Below, one piece after another: positions 1-9,450 of a stretch of DNA of 39,953 nt (positions within the stretch are counted from its first letter, which is position 1; every line of letters begins with the position of its first letter). A program made the position numbers and the translations under genes. Source of the stretch: Dunaliella salina (Eukaryota; Chlorophyta; Chlorophyceae; Chlamydomonadales; Dunaliellaceae); contig MU070655.1 of assembly GCA_002284615.2 (NCBI GenBank), forward strand, positions 12,053 to 52,005. The letters run 5' to 3'. A model generated the notes under the pieces. It saw only the letters and a list, made by a program, of their open reading frames with translations. It ran no database searches and was not told where the DNA came from.

Positions 1-8
1 GTGTGCAC

Positions 9-134
9 ACGGCGCACGGCTACCCTCAGCGCATTTCGCGCTGGAGCGCACGTGGGACACAGCTCTCCTCAGCGCATTCCGCACTGGGGTGCACGTGGCG
101 CATGGCTTTCCTTAGTGCATTTCGCGTTGGTGTC
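9..134. repeat. Degenerate ~45-bp tandem repeat, three units
   Basis: Three consecutive units share the core CTCAGCGCATTTCGCGCTGG followed by a GCACGTGG-like end (units near 9-54, 55-99 and 100-134). The third is the most diverged (CTTAGTGCATTTCGCGTTGG). This is a small minisatellite at the window edge and may continue upstream. No coding function is claimed. Confidence 0.6.
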
Positions 135-199
135 GCTGAAGATGCCGGTTGCGCTGGACGAGTGAGTGGTACGGTGCATGGGGGTGATTTGGGCCTTGG

Positions 200-870
200 G
201 GGGCAAGGGTTGGTGGTAAGGGTCGGCCTTGGGAGGCTACATGAGGCGATGGAGAAATGCTGCTGAGCTCCAGGAGATGCAGGATGGAAGGNAANTGACG
301 CGGNTTAANCTGGGNTGCTTGCTGCATCAAGGCCGGGCTGCTGCGCCTAGTGAGGCGCTGCTGCGAGGGGGCAGCAGGAGAGCTNTTGTATGCTCTCCTC
401 CTGCTGCTGAGCGCTAAAGCGCGTGGACTAAGTTAGCAAGGGTTGGTGGTGAAGNCGGCTTGGGAGATAGCACGGGATGAAGGAGTGATGCCGCTGGACT
501 CCAGGAGGTGGTGGTTGAGGAATTGGCAAGGGAATTTCCTAGAGCCAGCTTGCGGCACGCAGATCTGGCTGCGGCGCTTAGCGAAGCGCTGCTGCAAGGC
601 AGGAGAGGCATTGAGCACTCTGCTGCTGAAGTTGGTGTGGCAAGGGTTGGTGGTGAAAAATTGGCCTTGGGTTGCATGGGGTGAAGGAACAGCTGGCCCG
701 CTGGGCATCGCTTAAGCTGCTGAGGGAGGGCTTGGACTCTGATGGCTCGGCCGTTGGAAAAAGTGGGCCTGCTNGAGGTTGCAAGGGATGCTGGAGGGAT
801 GCCGCCAAATTCTAGGAATGGAGGGTGTGGGATTGACAAAGGTAATTCCTGGAACCGGGTTGCGGCATTT
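200..870. repeat. GC-rich degenerate repeat field downstream of the Ty3 fragment
   Basis: The motif GCAAGGGTTGGTGGT recurs at about 207, 438 and 640, each time followed by a diverged segment with TTGGGA or TTGGCCTTGGG and a run like GGAGGGATGCCGC (about 487 and 796). A minus-strand frame of 168 codons (414-920) crosses it, but its product is Ala/Ser/Pro-rich low complexity that repeats with the DNA, so I do not call it a gene. On the minus strand this lies 3' of the Ty3 pol stop and could be decayed 3' sequence of that element; no integrase or LTR signal is visible. Confidence 0.4.
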
Positions 871-954
871 AAATCTGCTGTACTTGTGGCGCGGCGGCGG
901 CTACGCGGGCCAATCAACAATTACATGCAGGCGTAAGCGGCGCGGCGGTCCCCC

Positions 955-2970
955 CTAATTGGTGTTGGGGCGCGGGGAAAGGTTGGGAGGGGTATGGATT
1001 TGCTGAGGTGGTGTGGGTGGGGAATTGGGGTGGGATACCAGGGTGGGAAGCACTTGCAAGGGCCAGCCAGGGATGTTGGCCTGAGTGTAGGGGGGTGGGT
1101 TGTTGCGCTGGCAGATCTCCACGTGATGGCCAGGGTCCAGCAAGTTCTGAGCGCAAGCCAAGGGCGGACGCTGAGTGCTGGGTGTTGGATAGTAGGCAGT
1201 TAGGGTGGCTTGCAATGCCTCCACATGGAACATATTTGTCCAAAGGTGGCGCAGGCGATGTGCTGCAGCGCCGCATGCTGCTGCATCAGTGGTGGTGGGG
1301 TTCCCCAGCGCGCTGGTTATTGTGGTGTGGTGCTCCCTTATGAGGGGGTTGTAGTGGTATGCTNTCGCAATGTTCTCAATGATNTACGNTGTGGCCAAAG
1401 NAGGCAAGCGTAGGACCTGAACTGTCGCAACCAGCTGCAGGAGTGAGTAGAATGTGTTGGATCGGGCACCGTTGAGGCCGGTGTTGGGACCAGCTGGAGA
1501 CAGATCTTGGCATTCCCACCCTGCTATGATGAGGAGAGGTCTGCGCTCCAGTGCGAAGGCATGGGCCAAATTCCTGCTGNTGATTGCATCCACGTCATGA
1601 GGTAAGGTGGTAAAGGTGTCCCTGGAGGCCATNTTNGGGAACTGAGCGGGGTAGATGGTGTGCANATAGTGNAGCCTGTGACGCGCAACTGCTTGTGCTG
1701 CTGAGTCAGGATCAGAGTAAAAGTATGCCCCCACGCACATGCCAGCGCGCAAGACNGCCTCCAGCCCTGAGCACATGCCCCCAAATGGCTCGTACAGGAC
1801 TATGGGCTGGGGTGTGATGGAGGGGTTGCTGGGCAGCAGCGTCAAACCGGGGATATCAGCCAGCGGTGTGTAATCCACGGTGATGTACTGAGGGGTGCCT
1901 TGGGCGGTGCATGGGCCAATAGANCTGGGCAAGGTTGCAGCAAGGGCTGTGGCGGCAGGGGTTGTGTGGATGGAGGGACCAGCTGGGGGTGCGTCGGCCA
2001 GGACGGTGGGGAGAGGTGCGGAAGGCTGGTCTTCATCATCCAACCGTGCGCCTGAAGGGTCAGCTGTGGAGGGCAGGNNAAACCGCGATGCTATATCAGC
2101 ATTTTGGTGGGTTTTTCCTGGCCTGTGGATGNTGGAAAAGTTGTAGGGCTGGAGCTGCAGCGCCCAGCGCGCGTGGTGGCCGCCAAGGGTTGTGCTCGAC
2201 ATGAGCGNGAGCAGAGGGCGGTGGTCAGTGATGAGGAAGAAGAAGGCACCATGGAGGTATATGTGCAGCGTGCGCACTGCCCATGTTGCTGCAAGCGCCT
2301 CCCCCTTGTACGCATCGTAGTTTTTCTCATGCTTGTTCAGCGACCGGGAAATGCACGCCACAAGGTACTCCTGCTGCTCATTGTCCAGCTGCCCCAGCAC
2401 TGCCCCGATTCCCCTGGTGCTGAAATCTGTGTGCAGNTAATAGGGCTTCTGTGGGTCAGGGGCNCGGAGGATAAGGCCCGGGGTGCAGATGAGGGCTTTC
2501 AGCTCGTCAAATGCTTGCGCCTGTTCTTCCCCCCAGCGCCAAGTGGTCCCCTTGGTGGTGAGGCGGNTGATGGGGTGTGCAATTGCTGAGAAATTAGGCA
2601 TCAGGTGGCGGTAGTATCCCAAGGAGCCCATTTTTGCCTGCTGGTCTTTGAGGTCGGTGGGGTAGGGCATCTGGCGGATGGTCTCCACTTTGCTGCGTTC
2701 TGGGCTGAGGNCGTGCACTGACACCATGTGGCCCAGGAATTCCACTGAGTCAGCCCCAAAGTAGGACTTGTCAGGGTGTATCCTGAGGCCAGAAGCGTGG
2801 ATCATGTCCAGGGTAGCTGCCACATCCACCAGGTGCTGTTCCCCGCTGAAGCTAAAAACAAGGCAATCATCCACAAATGCCAGGCAGCAGTAGGCGAGGT
2901 TGGCGCGCAGAATCTCCGTGTCCATTACGCGCTGAAAGTGCGCGCTGGCGTTGCGTGCGCCAAAGGGCAT
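955..2970 (-). CDS. Ty3-type reverse transcriptase (partial)-RNase H-cytosine methyltransferase fusion frame
   Basis: This is the longest intact frame in the window, 671 codons, with X residues from ambiguous bases. Residues 1-130 are RT palm and thumb: MPFGARNASAHFQR is the usual Ty3 motif before the active site and FVDD (32-35) is the catalytic box. Residues 177-297 are RNase H with all four acidic residues in place (HTD 182, GEA 224, TDHRPL 249, NADIASRF 292). After a Pro/Ala-rich linker, residues 391-580 resemble a C5-cytosine methyltransferase: motif I YEPFGGMCSGLE (393-404), an acidic SDPD loop (419-422), motif IV ECQDLSPAG with the catalytic Cys at 487, ENI motif VI (532-534) and HRLRHLWTN (571-579), which resembles the RxRxxWGN stretch of Dnmt3-type enzymes. 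The usual Pro before the catalytic Cys is Glu. The annotated Met is internal to the RT domain, not a true start. The lack of stops across the fusion suggests the copy is young or was selected. Confidence 0.8.
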   Translation of the reverse strand: MPFGARNASAHFQRVMDTEILRANLAYCCLAFVDDCLVFSFSGEQHLVDVAATLDMIHASGLRIHPDKSYFGADSVEFLGHMVSVHXLSPERSKVETIRQMPYPTDLKDQQAKMGSLGYYRHLMPNFSAIAHPIXRLTTKGTTWRWGEEQAQAFDELKALICTPGLILXAPDPQKPYXLHTDFSTRGIGAVLGQLDNEQQEYLVACISRSLNKHEKNYDAYKGEALAATWAVRTLHIYLHGAFFFLITDHRPLLXLMSSTTLGGHHARWALQLQPYNFSXIHRPGKTHQNADIASRFXLPSTADPSGARLDDEDQPSAPLPTVLADAPPAGPSIHTTPAATALAATLPXSIGPCTAQGTPQYITVDYTPLADIPGLTLLPSNPSITPQPIVLYEPFGGMCSGLEXVLRAGMCVGAYFYSDPDSAAQAVARHRXHYXHTIYPAQFXXMASRDTFTTLPHDVDAIXSRNLAHAFALERRPLLIIAGWECQDLSPAGPNTGLNGARSNTFYSLLQLVATVQVLRLPXLATXXIIENIAXAYHYNPLIREHHTTITSALGNPTTTDAAACGAAAHRLRHLWTNMFHVEALQATLTAYYPTPSTQRPPLACAQNLLDPGHHVEICQRNNPPPYTQANIPGWPLQVLPTLVSHPNSPPTPPQQIHTPPNLSPRPNTN

Positions 2971-2997
2971 GCGGCAGTAGGAGTATATCCTACCTCA
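955..2997 (-). mobile_element. 5'-truncated Ty3/gypsy-type retroelement with methyltransferase domain
   Basis: The polymerase segment starts abruptly inside the RT palm. Immediately upstream of YSYCRMPFG the frame meets a stop (about 2983) and the RT-like sequence ends near 2997, so gag, protease and the RT fingers with motif A are missing. Downstream RNase H is followed directly by a cytosine methyltransferase-like domain, and no integrase HHCC or DDE segment is visible in 1-2997. Neither LTR is identifiable. The truncation suggests either an internal deletion or an insertion of unrelated DNA at about 2997. Confidence 0.8.
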
Positions 2998-2999
2998 AC

Positions 3000-5520
3000 T
3001 ACATGACCCCATGTGAGTGGGACCGAGTCCTTGCTGTGCTCACAGCCGCTGCCATTATGTCTCCCGAGAGAGGCAAAGTGAGCAGCTTGATCTGTTTACT
3101 TCTTGAGGGTCACCGCATGAGCTTGTCAATTGGTAGCCTTCTTTATGATTCCTGCTGGCTGAAACCTGCAACATTGATGACAAGAAGAAATGTAGGAATA
3201 TAGGTTGTCTCCAGGAATGAATGAATGGACTCCCCCAACCAGTCTCACTAAGCTCTCCACATGCTTCCAGCAAGCGCCCTTACACTTTTTGAGCAAGGAG
3301 GACATGGATTTATCTTTTGAGCACCAAGTTCTGACAAGTGAGTGGAGCGCTGCAAGGGATGCTGAAAATTAGAGAAGCCAAACTCTCTGGCTGCAGGCTT
3401 TTGTCGCAACTCCAATGAGTCCCAAGAGACGAAACACCCAAGACTGCACTTGAGCATGCCATGATGCCTTCACAAACTCTAGTGCTTCACCAGCGTGCTT
3501 TGCTTTGTGCACCGCTGCATGCATGGCTCAGCACATTGCTGCACTCAGGGATGGCTGCAGGCATAGCTGTGTTCATGACCGCATGCAAGGCTGTGCGTCG
3601 TGCACAAAGATACAGCACTGCGTACATCTGCGTCACGATGTTTGCTGCATGCATTCTACCTGGCATTCTACTTTGTGCTGGAAATATTGAGGGTGAGCCA
3701 TGCAAGCTGGCCCCCTTTTGCCCACCTTCTCCGACGTTTGGACCAGAGGGGCCATGCCCAGAGACATGCTGTTCCTCTTGAGTATGAGGGTAAGGGGTCC
3801 TGCTCCTCATTGCACCAGCAGAGGGTGCTAAACTTATTGCACACCATGACTCAAGCTTGAATTTCAGAGGTCAATGCAGATGATAATATTGAAATGCGAG
3901 TTGGAAGCATCTGCTGAGAAGTTAGATTTTGTCTGTTGGGCTGCTTCCAGGGCCCAGGCTCACCAGCTGCGCAAGCATGTGTGTGTTGAGTGTGCCCTTG
4001 ACTTCAGATGCTGTCCCGTGGGCATGGGGTGGCCAGGCTGGGTCGATTACCCAAACCATCGAGGAATCTTTGTTCCCTACCTTTTCTCGCAACATCTTGA
4101 GGCACCCAAGCCCGGCTGTCCCATTAATAGAAATTTCTTGGCCAGCATGCCATGCTTCAGGGTGTGGGGCATGCTGGGTGAGGCATGCAGGCCATCTTTT
4201 GCTTTGCTACCGAACAAAGCGATTTCAGGACACTTTGTCCGTGGCCCCATCTGCTCCCTTGACAATCACAGGGCTGGCAGAAGAAGTTTGCTTGGCCTGC
4301 GTGCCGAGGTCCTGGGTGGGGGGTGTTCTGGGCAGTCCAAGGCAGCCAGGTGTGAACTATTGGGAAGAGGGCAAACCGAAGGGCAACGCTGGCAGGGGGG
4401 AGGGGGTGTCCTGGGTGGGAAATGAAAGGCTCTGGCCTGTTGGGAGTCGCCTGCTTGTGTATAGTTTGCAAACAAGAACTATTTTTCTTCAAGAAGTAGG
4501 AATTGCTTGAGATTTATTCAGCTGTGATGGGAAAGTTAAAGTAGATTCGTTTTTGGCCCTGGGAAGACCTTTCTGCCAGGCACCTGCTGGTTTAAAGACA
4601 TACCCATTAAATGTTTCTGTCATCTCCATCTGCTCTATGAGGAGGAAATCAATAGGCAAAACATGCACGAACCCACCACTCTTCCCTCCCTTTTGCACAC
4701 CAAATATAGGGACATGTTTTTTGTACACTTTTTTGTAAAGTTGTGTCTTTCTAAGCATGGAACAGAATTGCCCAAAAAGAGTTAGGAACAGGGCGACCAG
4801 AGGGGCTCAGATAACTTTCCTGGAAAAGACCCTGCAAGAAATGGACTGGCAACTTAACCTATGGGCCAGCTCGTTAGTCGCAAATTGGCCTTCTTAGCTT
4901 ACATTTGGAAACTTAGGTGATTGAGCAATTGGAACGATTGGTTACCACCGATTTGACAGCGGACGTAACTTTGAGTACACATGTTTGGATGAACCAATTC
5001 CAATCATCACTTTATACTCCTCCCATATAGCGCCCGATCGTTCCCCACAGCAGGGCAAACTAGTTTTTGCAATTGTCATGCACTGCACCTCTACCCGCCC
5101 TTTTTACACCTGCTTGTAGAGGGAAAAACAAGCTATCTACTACAACCTCCAGGGTCCGCGGGGGGTGCAGGGGGCGTCGAGATATGGTCCAAAAATGCTA
5201 TGTGAGACACTTGGGACAGAATGTGAGGAGCCCTTCCTTAAGACGACATGTACACTGCTTTCCTGTTCTATGTACTCTTCCTGTTGACAGAGCATGCCTG
5301 CTGTTTGTGCTCCCCATTTGCTCAGGGCGCTGCAGCTCAGTTGAGAGCTCAGATGGGAGCTCCTCCGCCAGCATATTGCTTGGTATGAATCCGGCTACTA
5401 CAAACCAAATTCTTACCAAGCAATACGCTGGCGGTGTTGGTGAGCTGTCTTATTTTTATTTCTCCTTGAGCCAGTGAAAAACAAGGCTTTTTTGCGCATC
5501 TCCGGTTTCTCTGGAACTGT
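3000..5520. other. No recognisable gene
   Basis: Open frames here are short and overlapping on both strands (the longest is 193 codons at 3929-4510, with its other-strand shadows). I see no domain motif, no transposon terminus and no convincing exon chain. The stretch 3285-3370 reads as a short acidic open frame on the plus strand (SKEDMDLSFEH) but stops within 80 bases. If a spliced host gene is present, I cannot define it from sequence alone. Confidence 0.4.
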
Positions 5521-5534
5521 GTCTAAATAAACCA

Positions 5535-5610
5535 AGGGGCTCATTGAGAATCAAACCTGCAGCTCCGGGGTTCAGGCAAGGTCCTGACAAGTAGACCATT
5601 TCATTTCCAG
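5535..5610 (-). ncRNA. Possible tRNA-derived sequence (SINE head or tRNA relic)
   Basis: Read on the minus strand, TGGTCTACTTGTCAGG resembles a pol III A box and GGTTTGATTCT about 35 bases downstream resembles a B box (consensus GGTTCGANTCC). Spacing and order are tRNA-like, but the T stem does not pair well and I cannot fold a convincing acceptor stem. It could be a SINE head, a dead tRNA or chance. Confidence 0.25.
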
Positions 5611-5733
5611 TTCGCCCGGACACCTAGTTCATCATCGTTCCGGGCTTTTGACAATTTATATAAATATGTCTGGGCCCCGCGCGCGCTGTCTTTCACTGCC
5701 TTGAGCACTGCTGTTGATGCAGCTGGCTGTGGG

Positions 5734-5946
5734 GCGGTAGCCTCTGGTCAGGACACATGCTTTTTTTCTGCAGGTGTGCCTTTGGACGGGGAGGTGGTAA
5801 ATTGTGCTGCATGGAGGCAACATGGAGAAGCTTGGTCAATTTACTTCCAGCATTACCCACTTCTAACGAATAGATGCCTTAGGTAGCCTCTGACCAGGAC
5901 ACATGTTTTTTTCTGCAGGTGTCTCTCAGTGGGGAGGTGGTATACT
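5734..5946 (+). repeat. Duplicated module with splice-acceptor-like junction
   Basis: Two direct copies, about 144 bases apart, read GGTAGCCTCTGGTCAGG, then ACACATG, a T-tract, TTCTGCAG, then GTGT and GGGGAGGTGGTA (5737-5804 and 5881-5946). The polypyrimidine run ending in CAG followed by a conserved downstream block looks like an intron 3' end plus exon start, duplicated in tandem. A TATATAAATA sequence lies upstream (5657-5666). No reading frame is clearly conserved across both copies, so an exon duplication is only a hypothesis. Confidence 0.45.
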
Positions 5947-6890
5947 CAACATCATTAAGGCAGCAGAGAGGCGCTTTGTCAATTTTTTGTCACCCATGCC
6001 CGACAAAGAAGTGAGGAAGGTGAAAGAAAAGGAAAAGAAGGTGCTATAGATTCACTGAGTATGAGTCTGTGTTCTTGCCTCCCCCCCCCCTCCCCTCGGT
6101 CCCTACTGCATCTCTCCTCTCAGATGGCTCCGTGTGTGCCTTCATTCCATCATGTACAGTCTTTTCATACAAGCTCTTTCTTAATCAGGACAATAAGCTT
6201 TATCATTTTCTTCATGCATACAGAAAAAGCCATCAGTTAAAACGCATGACTGCTAGGCTGCATGCTCAATAGACAAATGGGAGTGGAAGGGAGAAGAAGT
6301 GCCAGTTTTGTTGCACAGTAGTAACAACATGTGTTACGTTTGTGTGGTGTTGCAGCACCATTTCTTCATTGTACTGAGTTCAGATATGCACCAGCAATAG
6401 GACAAGGGAATATACCAAATAGTCTCAGGAGCAGAGAGAGCCCGTAAACATTCCATGAATGCACACAGGATAAGAGACTGGGCACTCAAGAGAAAGTTTG
6501 AAGAAGATGTGTCCAGGTCAGAAGGCAGATGCAAGAGGAAACCACAAATTGCTACAAACCTCTCATGATTTACAGATTTACAAAGATTGGACCGGCAGCC
6601 GCTGCGTCGGGCTGATGGGTCTGGTGCTGATACCTTCTAGCACACTGAATACAAGCTGGGAGTGAAGTAAACAGGATGTGAAACAGATGCTTGACCTGGA
6701 GGTGGAGTAGGTTTGCAAAGGAGCCACACTCCTGTACAAACGAAACATCTGTGATTCACACCTTCATGTAGCGTTTGGGTACCATCTTCCACAGGCCTGT
6801 TGTGCCAAACGCAGCCAAAAGAACTTCAAGGGAAGCTGGTTGGCAAAAAGCAAACCTTGCGTGAGGAATGTATGGTGCACAAGTCATTCA
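5947..6890. other. No recognisable gene; C-rich tract
   Basis: This stretch holds a pyrimidine tract near 6077-6100 (a run of about eleven C) and short frames of at most 67 codons with no motif. Nothing supports a gene or a defined element until the LINE tail at 6893. Confidence 0.4.
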
Positions 6891-6892
6891 TG

Positions 6893-6960
6893 TTAAGGTT
6901 AGGTTAGGTTACATAGGTTTTGGCCTTTAGCCAGGTAGTTTGACTGATGAGCCGGCTGGT
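6893..6960 (-). repeat. LINE 3' terminus: hairpin-like motif plus TAACC tail
   Basis: The minus strand reads CAGTCAAACTACCTGGCTAAAGG and, after CCAAAACCTA, TGTAACCTAACCTAACC. The motif matches the other LINE tails in the window (9396-9450, 9881-9937, 8165-8222, 11271-11334). The plus-strand TTAGGTTAGG is telomere-like by chance only. Confidence 0.6.
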
Positions 6961-7070
6961 CCCTGCCAGCCTCACAAAAAAACATCCATAATATCAGATC
7001 TGAACTTGTACAACTGGTTTGACTCATGGCTCAAAAAAGGGAAAACGTCCTCATTGCTAACCTCAGAATA

Positions 7071-7743
7071 CCGTAGCTCCATGACCAATTCGAAAATTGA
7101 TTAATTCTGGGGCGTTCGAACCCCAAAATACGAAGTTTTTAATTAATTATTGTTTGAGCTTTCGAACTCCGTTCGAATTGGAAATTAAAAAATTTCGGGG
7201 TTGAAAAGGGCAAGTGTTGAAAACGGCCTCACAGGCTTTCAAGGTCCTGCCCCTCAACTAAGTGGCTGAAGTCTGTATCCCCCACCCAGCAGCTACTAGC
7301 GACCCAAAACAAACTTGCCAAGGCCCAGGCAGACAAGAAGGGGCAGCCAGTACAGCAGAAGAACCCCATGGGGCGTCCTCAAGGTGACAGCTTGGTTGAT
7401 GTTGCATGCATGGGCTCCAATGTTTGCGCATGGGCTCGCTGTATGGCAGTGAAGCTTGTGGATTGCTGTGGGTTGGATGCTGATGGTGAGGTTTGCTCTT
7501 TCGAGGGAGCAAAAACGCGCCCAAGCCTCTCCAGCCCCTGAGCAGCAGTATGAGCAGCAGCCTTGCAGCGAGATTCGAATTGGGTGTTCGTATTGAGAAA
7601 TTGAGGCCAGCATTGAGCCATTCGAACCCTTTGAAGTGCCCTTTGAATTGACATGTTAATTCCTAGGGACTCGAATTGAGCCATTCGAACTGAATAAATT
7701 AATTATTTTGGAGGGACCCTTCGAACTGGTCATGGAGCTACGG
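7071..7743. mobile_element. Non-autonomous TIR transposon (MITE-like), TA target duplication
   Basis: The ends are 24-bp terminal inverted repeats beginning CCGTAGCTCCATGACC (7071-7094 and 7720-7743), differing at one position. Both ends are flanked by TA (7069-7070 and 7744-7745). Removing the element and one TA rejoins the LINE reading frame as F-Y-Y-S-E, which matches F-Y-Y-T-Q in the paralogous copy at about 9570, so the boundaries and TA duplication are supported internally. The TA target suggests Tc1/mariner-type mobilisation in trans. No transposase is encoded; the interior is AT-rich at both ends and dense in TTCGAA-like words. Confidence 0.85.
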
Positions 7744-8050
7744 TAATAAAAACCAGAAGCACCAAGGGAAATTATTGTTTTTGGCGAAGCTTCAAAGAAA
7801 AGATGTGCATAATTGTTTCGAATAGCACACACACTTTCACAGTTGCAAAGGAAAAGAGAATGTTTCTCATCTTGCAGATCATTCAAGTCACACAGGTCAC
7901 AATGGCCATTGTTCTCAGGCTACCAACAAGCTCTTTCAACTCCTAGGGTGTGAGCACGCAATCTAGATCGGGAGACATTCCGTTGCACTCGCCTACTCAG
8001 ATCAAGATTGAGATATCTAGGCACCTTGTACGGGCAATCAGTAGCATTCA
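7656..8050 (-). pseudogene. LINE ORF2 C-terminal zinc-binding domain (family Q, copy 1)
   Basis: The domain reads CDLCDLNDLQDEKHSLFLC, i.e. C-x2-C-x9-H-x4-C, as in the C-terminal cysteine motif of many LINE polymerases. Upstream PRYLNLDL and SRLRAHTLGVE match the copy at 9790-9860. A stop interrupts between the two parts. The last codons of the open frame before its end near 7656 are read-through into the TIR element. The other half of the domain resumes at 7068 downward. Confidence 0.7.
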
Positions 8051-8164
8051 AAGGTCCCAAAGGAGAAGTAAACACCAACGATGATAGGAGGCCCGCTTAT
8101 GACAGTGCCCTCTTGGCTTAGCACTTTCTAAATCGCCCCACACTTGACACAATCGGCTGTTGCA

Positions 8165-8222
8165 GATCAAGGTTAAGGTTACAAGGTTACAATTGGGTTT
8201 GACCTTCAGTCAGGCGCCACAA
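8165..8222 (-). repeat. LINE 3' tail insertion
   Basis: The minus strand reads CTGACTGAAGGTCAAACCC, then AATTGTAACCTTGTAACCTTAACC. Its sequence and its (TTGTAACC)n tail match the end at 11271-11334. It abuts the 5' edge of family Q copy 1 at the ATDLQQ position of the LINE, so it may be another tail-only insertion. I could not define target duplications. Confidence 0.55.
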
Positions 8223-8224
8223 CC

Positions 8225-9390
8225 CTGTGTGATACCCTGCCTTTTGCCAGCCAGGCCACCTCTGCCAATTCTGAGCACATCACCTGAAAGATAGTAAAAT
8301 AAGCAAATTTTCAGCGCTGAGCTGGTCCCATTTGGTGAATCCTGCTGCGCGCTAGGCTTACATGTTTGCGCGCTCAGCCAGCACAACTCACCCCCTGTGT
8401 GTCTTAACCCTCCAGCTGCACCCTCAAGCCTGCAGGTGGTCCCCAGGATGGTCCCTGAGTGCACTGGTGGCCACCTGATGCGAGCTGGCAGGGGGCTGTT
8501 CTGGGGGTGGTCCAAATCCAGTCGAGAGGAGTGATGACAATAGGGAACGGCTTTCTACTAATATTTAATGAAATTTAGGCCTTTCAGCGGAGTGTTGGGA
8601 CGGGTTCCGGATTTCAAACGCTTATACTGTTCAATTTTCCGCTGACAGCCACACTTGCGATGTAGGAAATGTTCAATATATAATAATTTAAATAGCTTCA
8701 TATAACCAGAAATGCGAGATTGTGAAATATCAGTCCTATCCCAAATTCTGGTTACGCTACCTCTTGAAGAATAGATTCAAAACTAAATTGACTCCCTCGC
8801 ATGCGTCTCGCCCAGCAAAAACTTGAGAGTTATAAGCTCCAACAACTTTGTGAAGCCCAGCAGCTCCTCCCAGGCACCCATCATGGCAGCCTGCGGCGTC
8901 AGTGTTGATGATGACAACCCCAGGCATCGGCCAGGACAAACAGCGGGTGCGGATTGGCCTACCGGGGCCTGGCCAGGCCTCCCTGCTTTCGTGCACCTGT
9001 CCGTGCGATGAAAATCCGACAAGCACCAGGGGCCCTTAGAACAACCCAAAATCAATTGTAATATTACCAGCAGGCTGCCCAAACACTCGCTGCTGCAGTT
9101 TGGGCCTGAACAGGGTCCTTCAAAAATGGCCATTACAAGGGGTGACCGAGAAACGCAGGTATGGGGCACAACTGATGCTCCTTAATTACTAAAATATTAA
9201 TAGGGAAATATTTGTTCCCTCAAAACATGCACTGGTGTGCCCAAATGAGAGAAATGCATGTTTCTGATGCACAGAGCTCCACCAGAGCCACATCCAGATG
9301 CCACCAACATGCCATACAAGACCACTGACCCAACGAAGCAATCCCCCCTACTCAGAAGTGGGTTTGAAAGTGTCCGGCAGTATATCATCC
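8225..9390. other. No recognisable gene
   Basis: The longest frames are minus-strand 8783-9169 (128 codons) and 8210-8515 (101 codons); neither shows a known motif. There is an AT-rich patch with no coding character at 8650-8760. The stretch may be decayed LINE or intergenic sequence. Confidence 0.4.
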
Positions 9391-9395
9391 AAATT

Positions 9396-9450
9396 TGGCA
9401 TAGGTTGTGGCGCCTGACCTTCAGCCAGGTTGTTTGGCTGCTCGGCCTGA
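9396..9450 (-). repeat. LINE 3'-terminal hairpin motif
   Basis: The minus strand reads GCCGAGCAGCCAAACAACC, then TGGCTGAAGGTCAGGCGCC. CAGCCA and TGGCTG can pair as a 6-bp stem. It marks the 3' end of family Q copy 2; the tandem tail is not preserved here. Confidence 0.6.

Larger units (their letters stand above)
6893..8160 (-). mobile_element. Family Q LINE fragment, 3' end, split by a TIR element
   Basis: On the minus strand this is the C-terminal part of a LINE ORF2, in two pieces: 8050-7746, then 7068-6970 after removing the TIR element. PRYLNLDLSRRVQRN is followed by a cysteine motif CDLCDLNDLQDEKH and, past the insertion, SEVSNEDVF. The same order occurs at 9390-9860. The copy ends at the hairpin and tandem tail 6893-6960. 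The 5' side merges at about 8172 with a tail from another insertion. Stops show it is dead. Confidence 0.75.

Noticed and set aside
414..920. 168-codon minus-strand frame
   Set aside because: Ala/Ser/Pro low complexity that follows the repeated DNA; no domain and several alternative frames are equally open.
3929..4510. 193-codon plus-strand frame as a host gene
   Set aside because: No motif, and two other overlapping long frames on both strands; composition gives no preference.
6893..6912. Telomere-like TTAGGTTAGGTTA
   Set aside because: It is the tandem tail of a LINE 3' end, as the adjoining hairpin motif shows; only about two units.
8757..9169. 128-codon minus frame as a LINE endonuclease
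   Set aside because: I looked for endonuclease or RNase H motifs and found none that hold in one frame.
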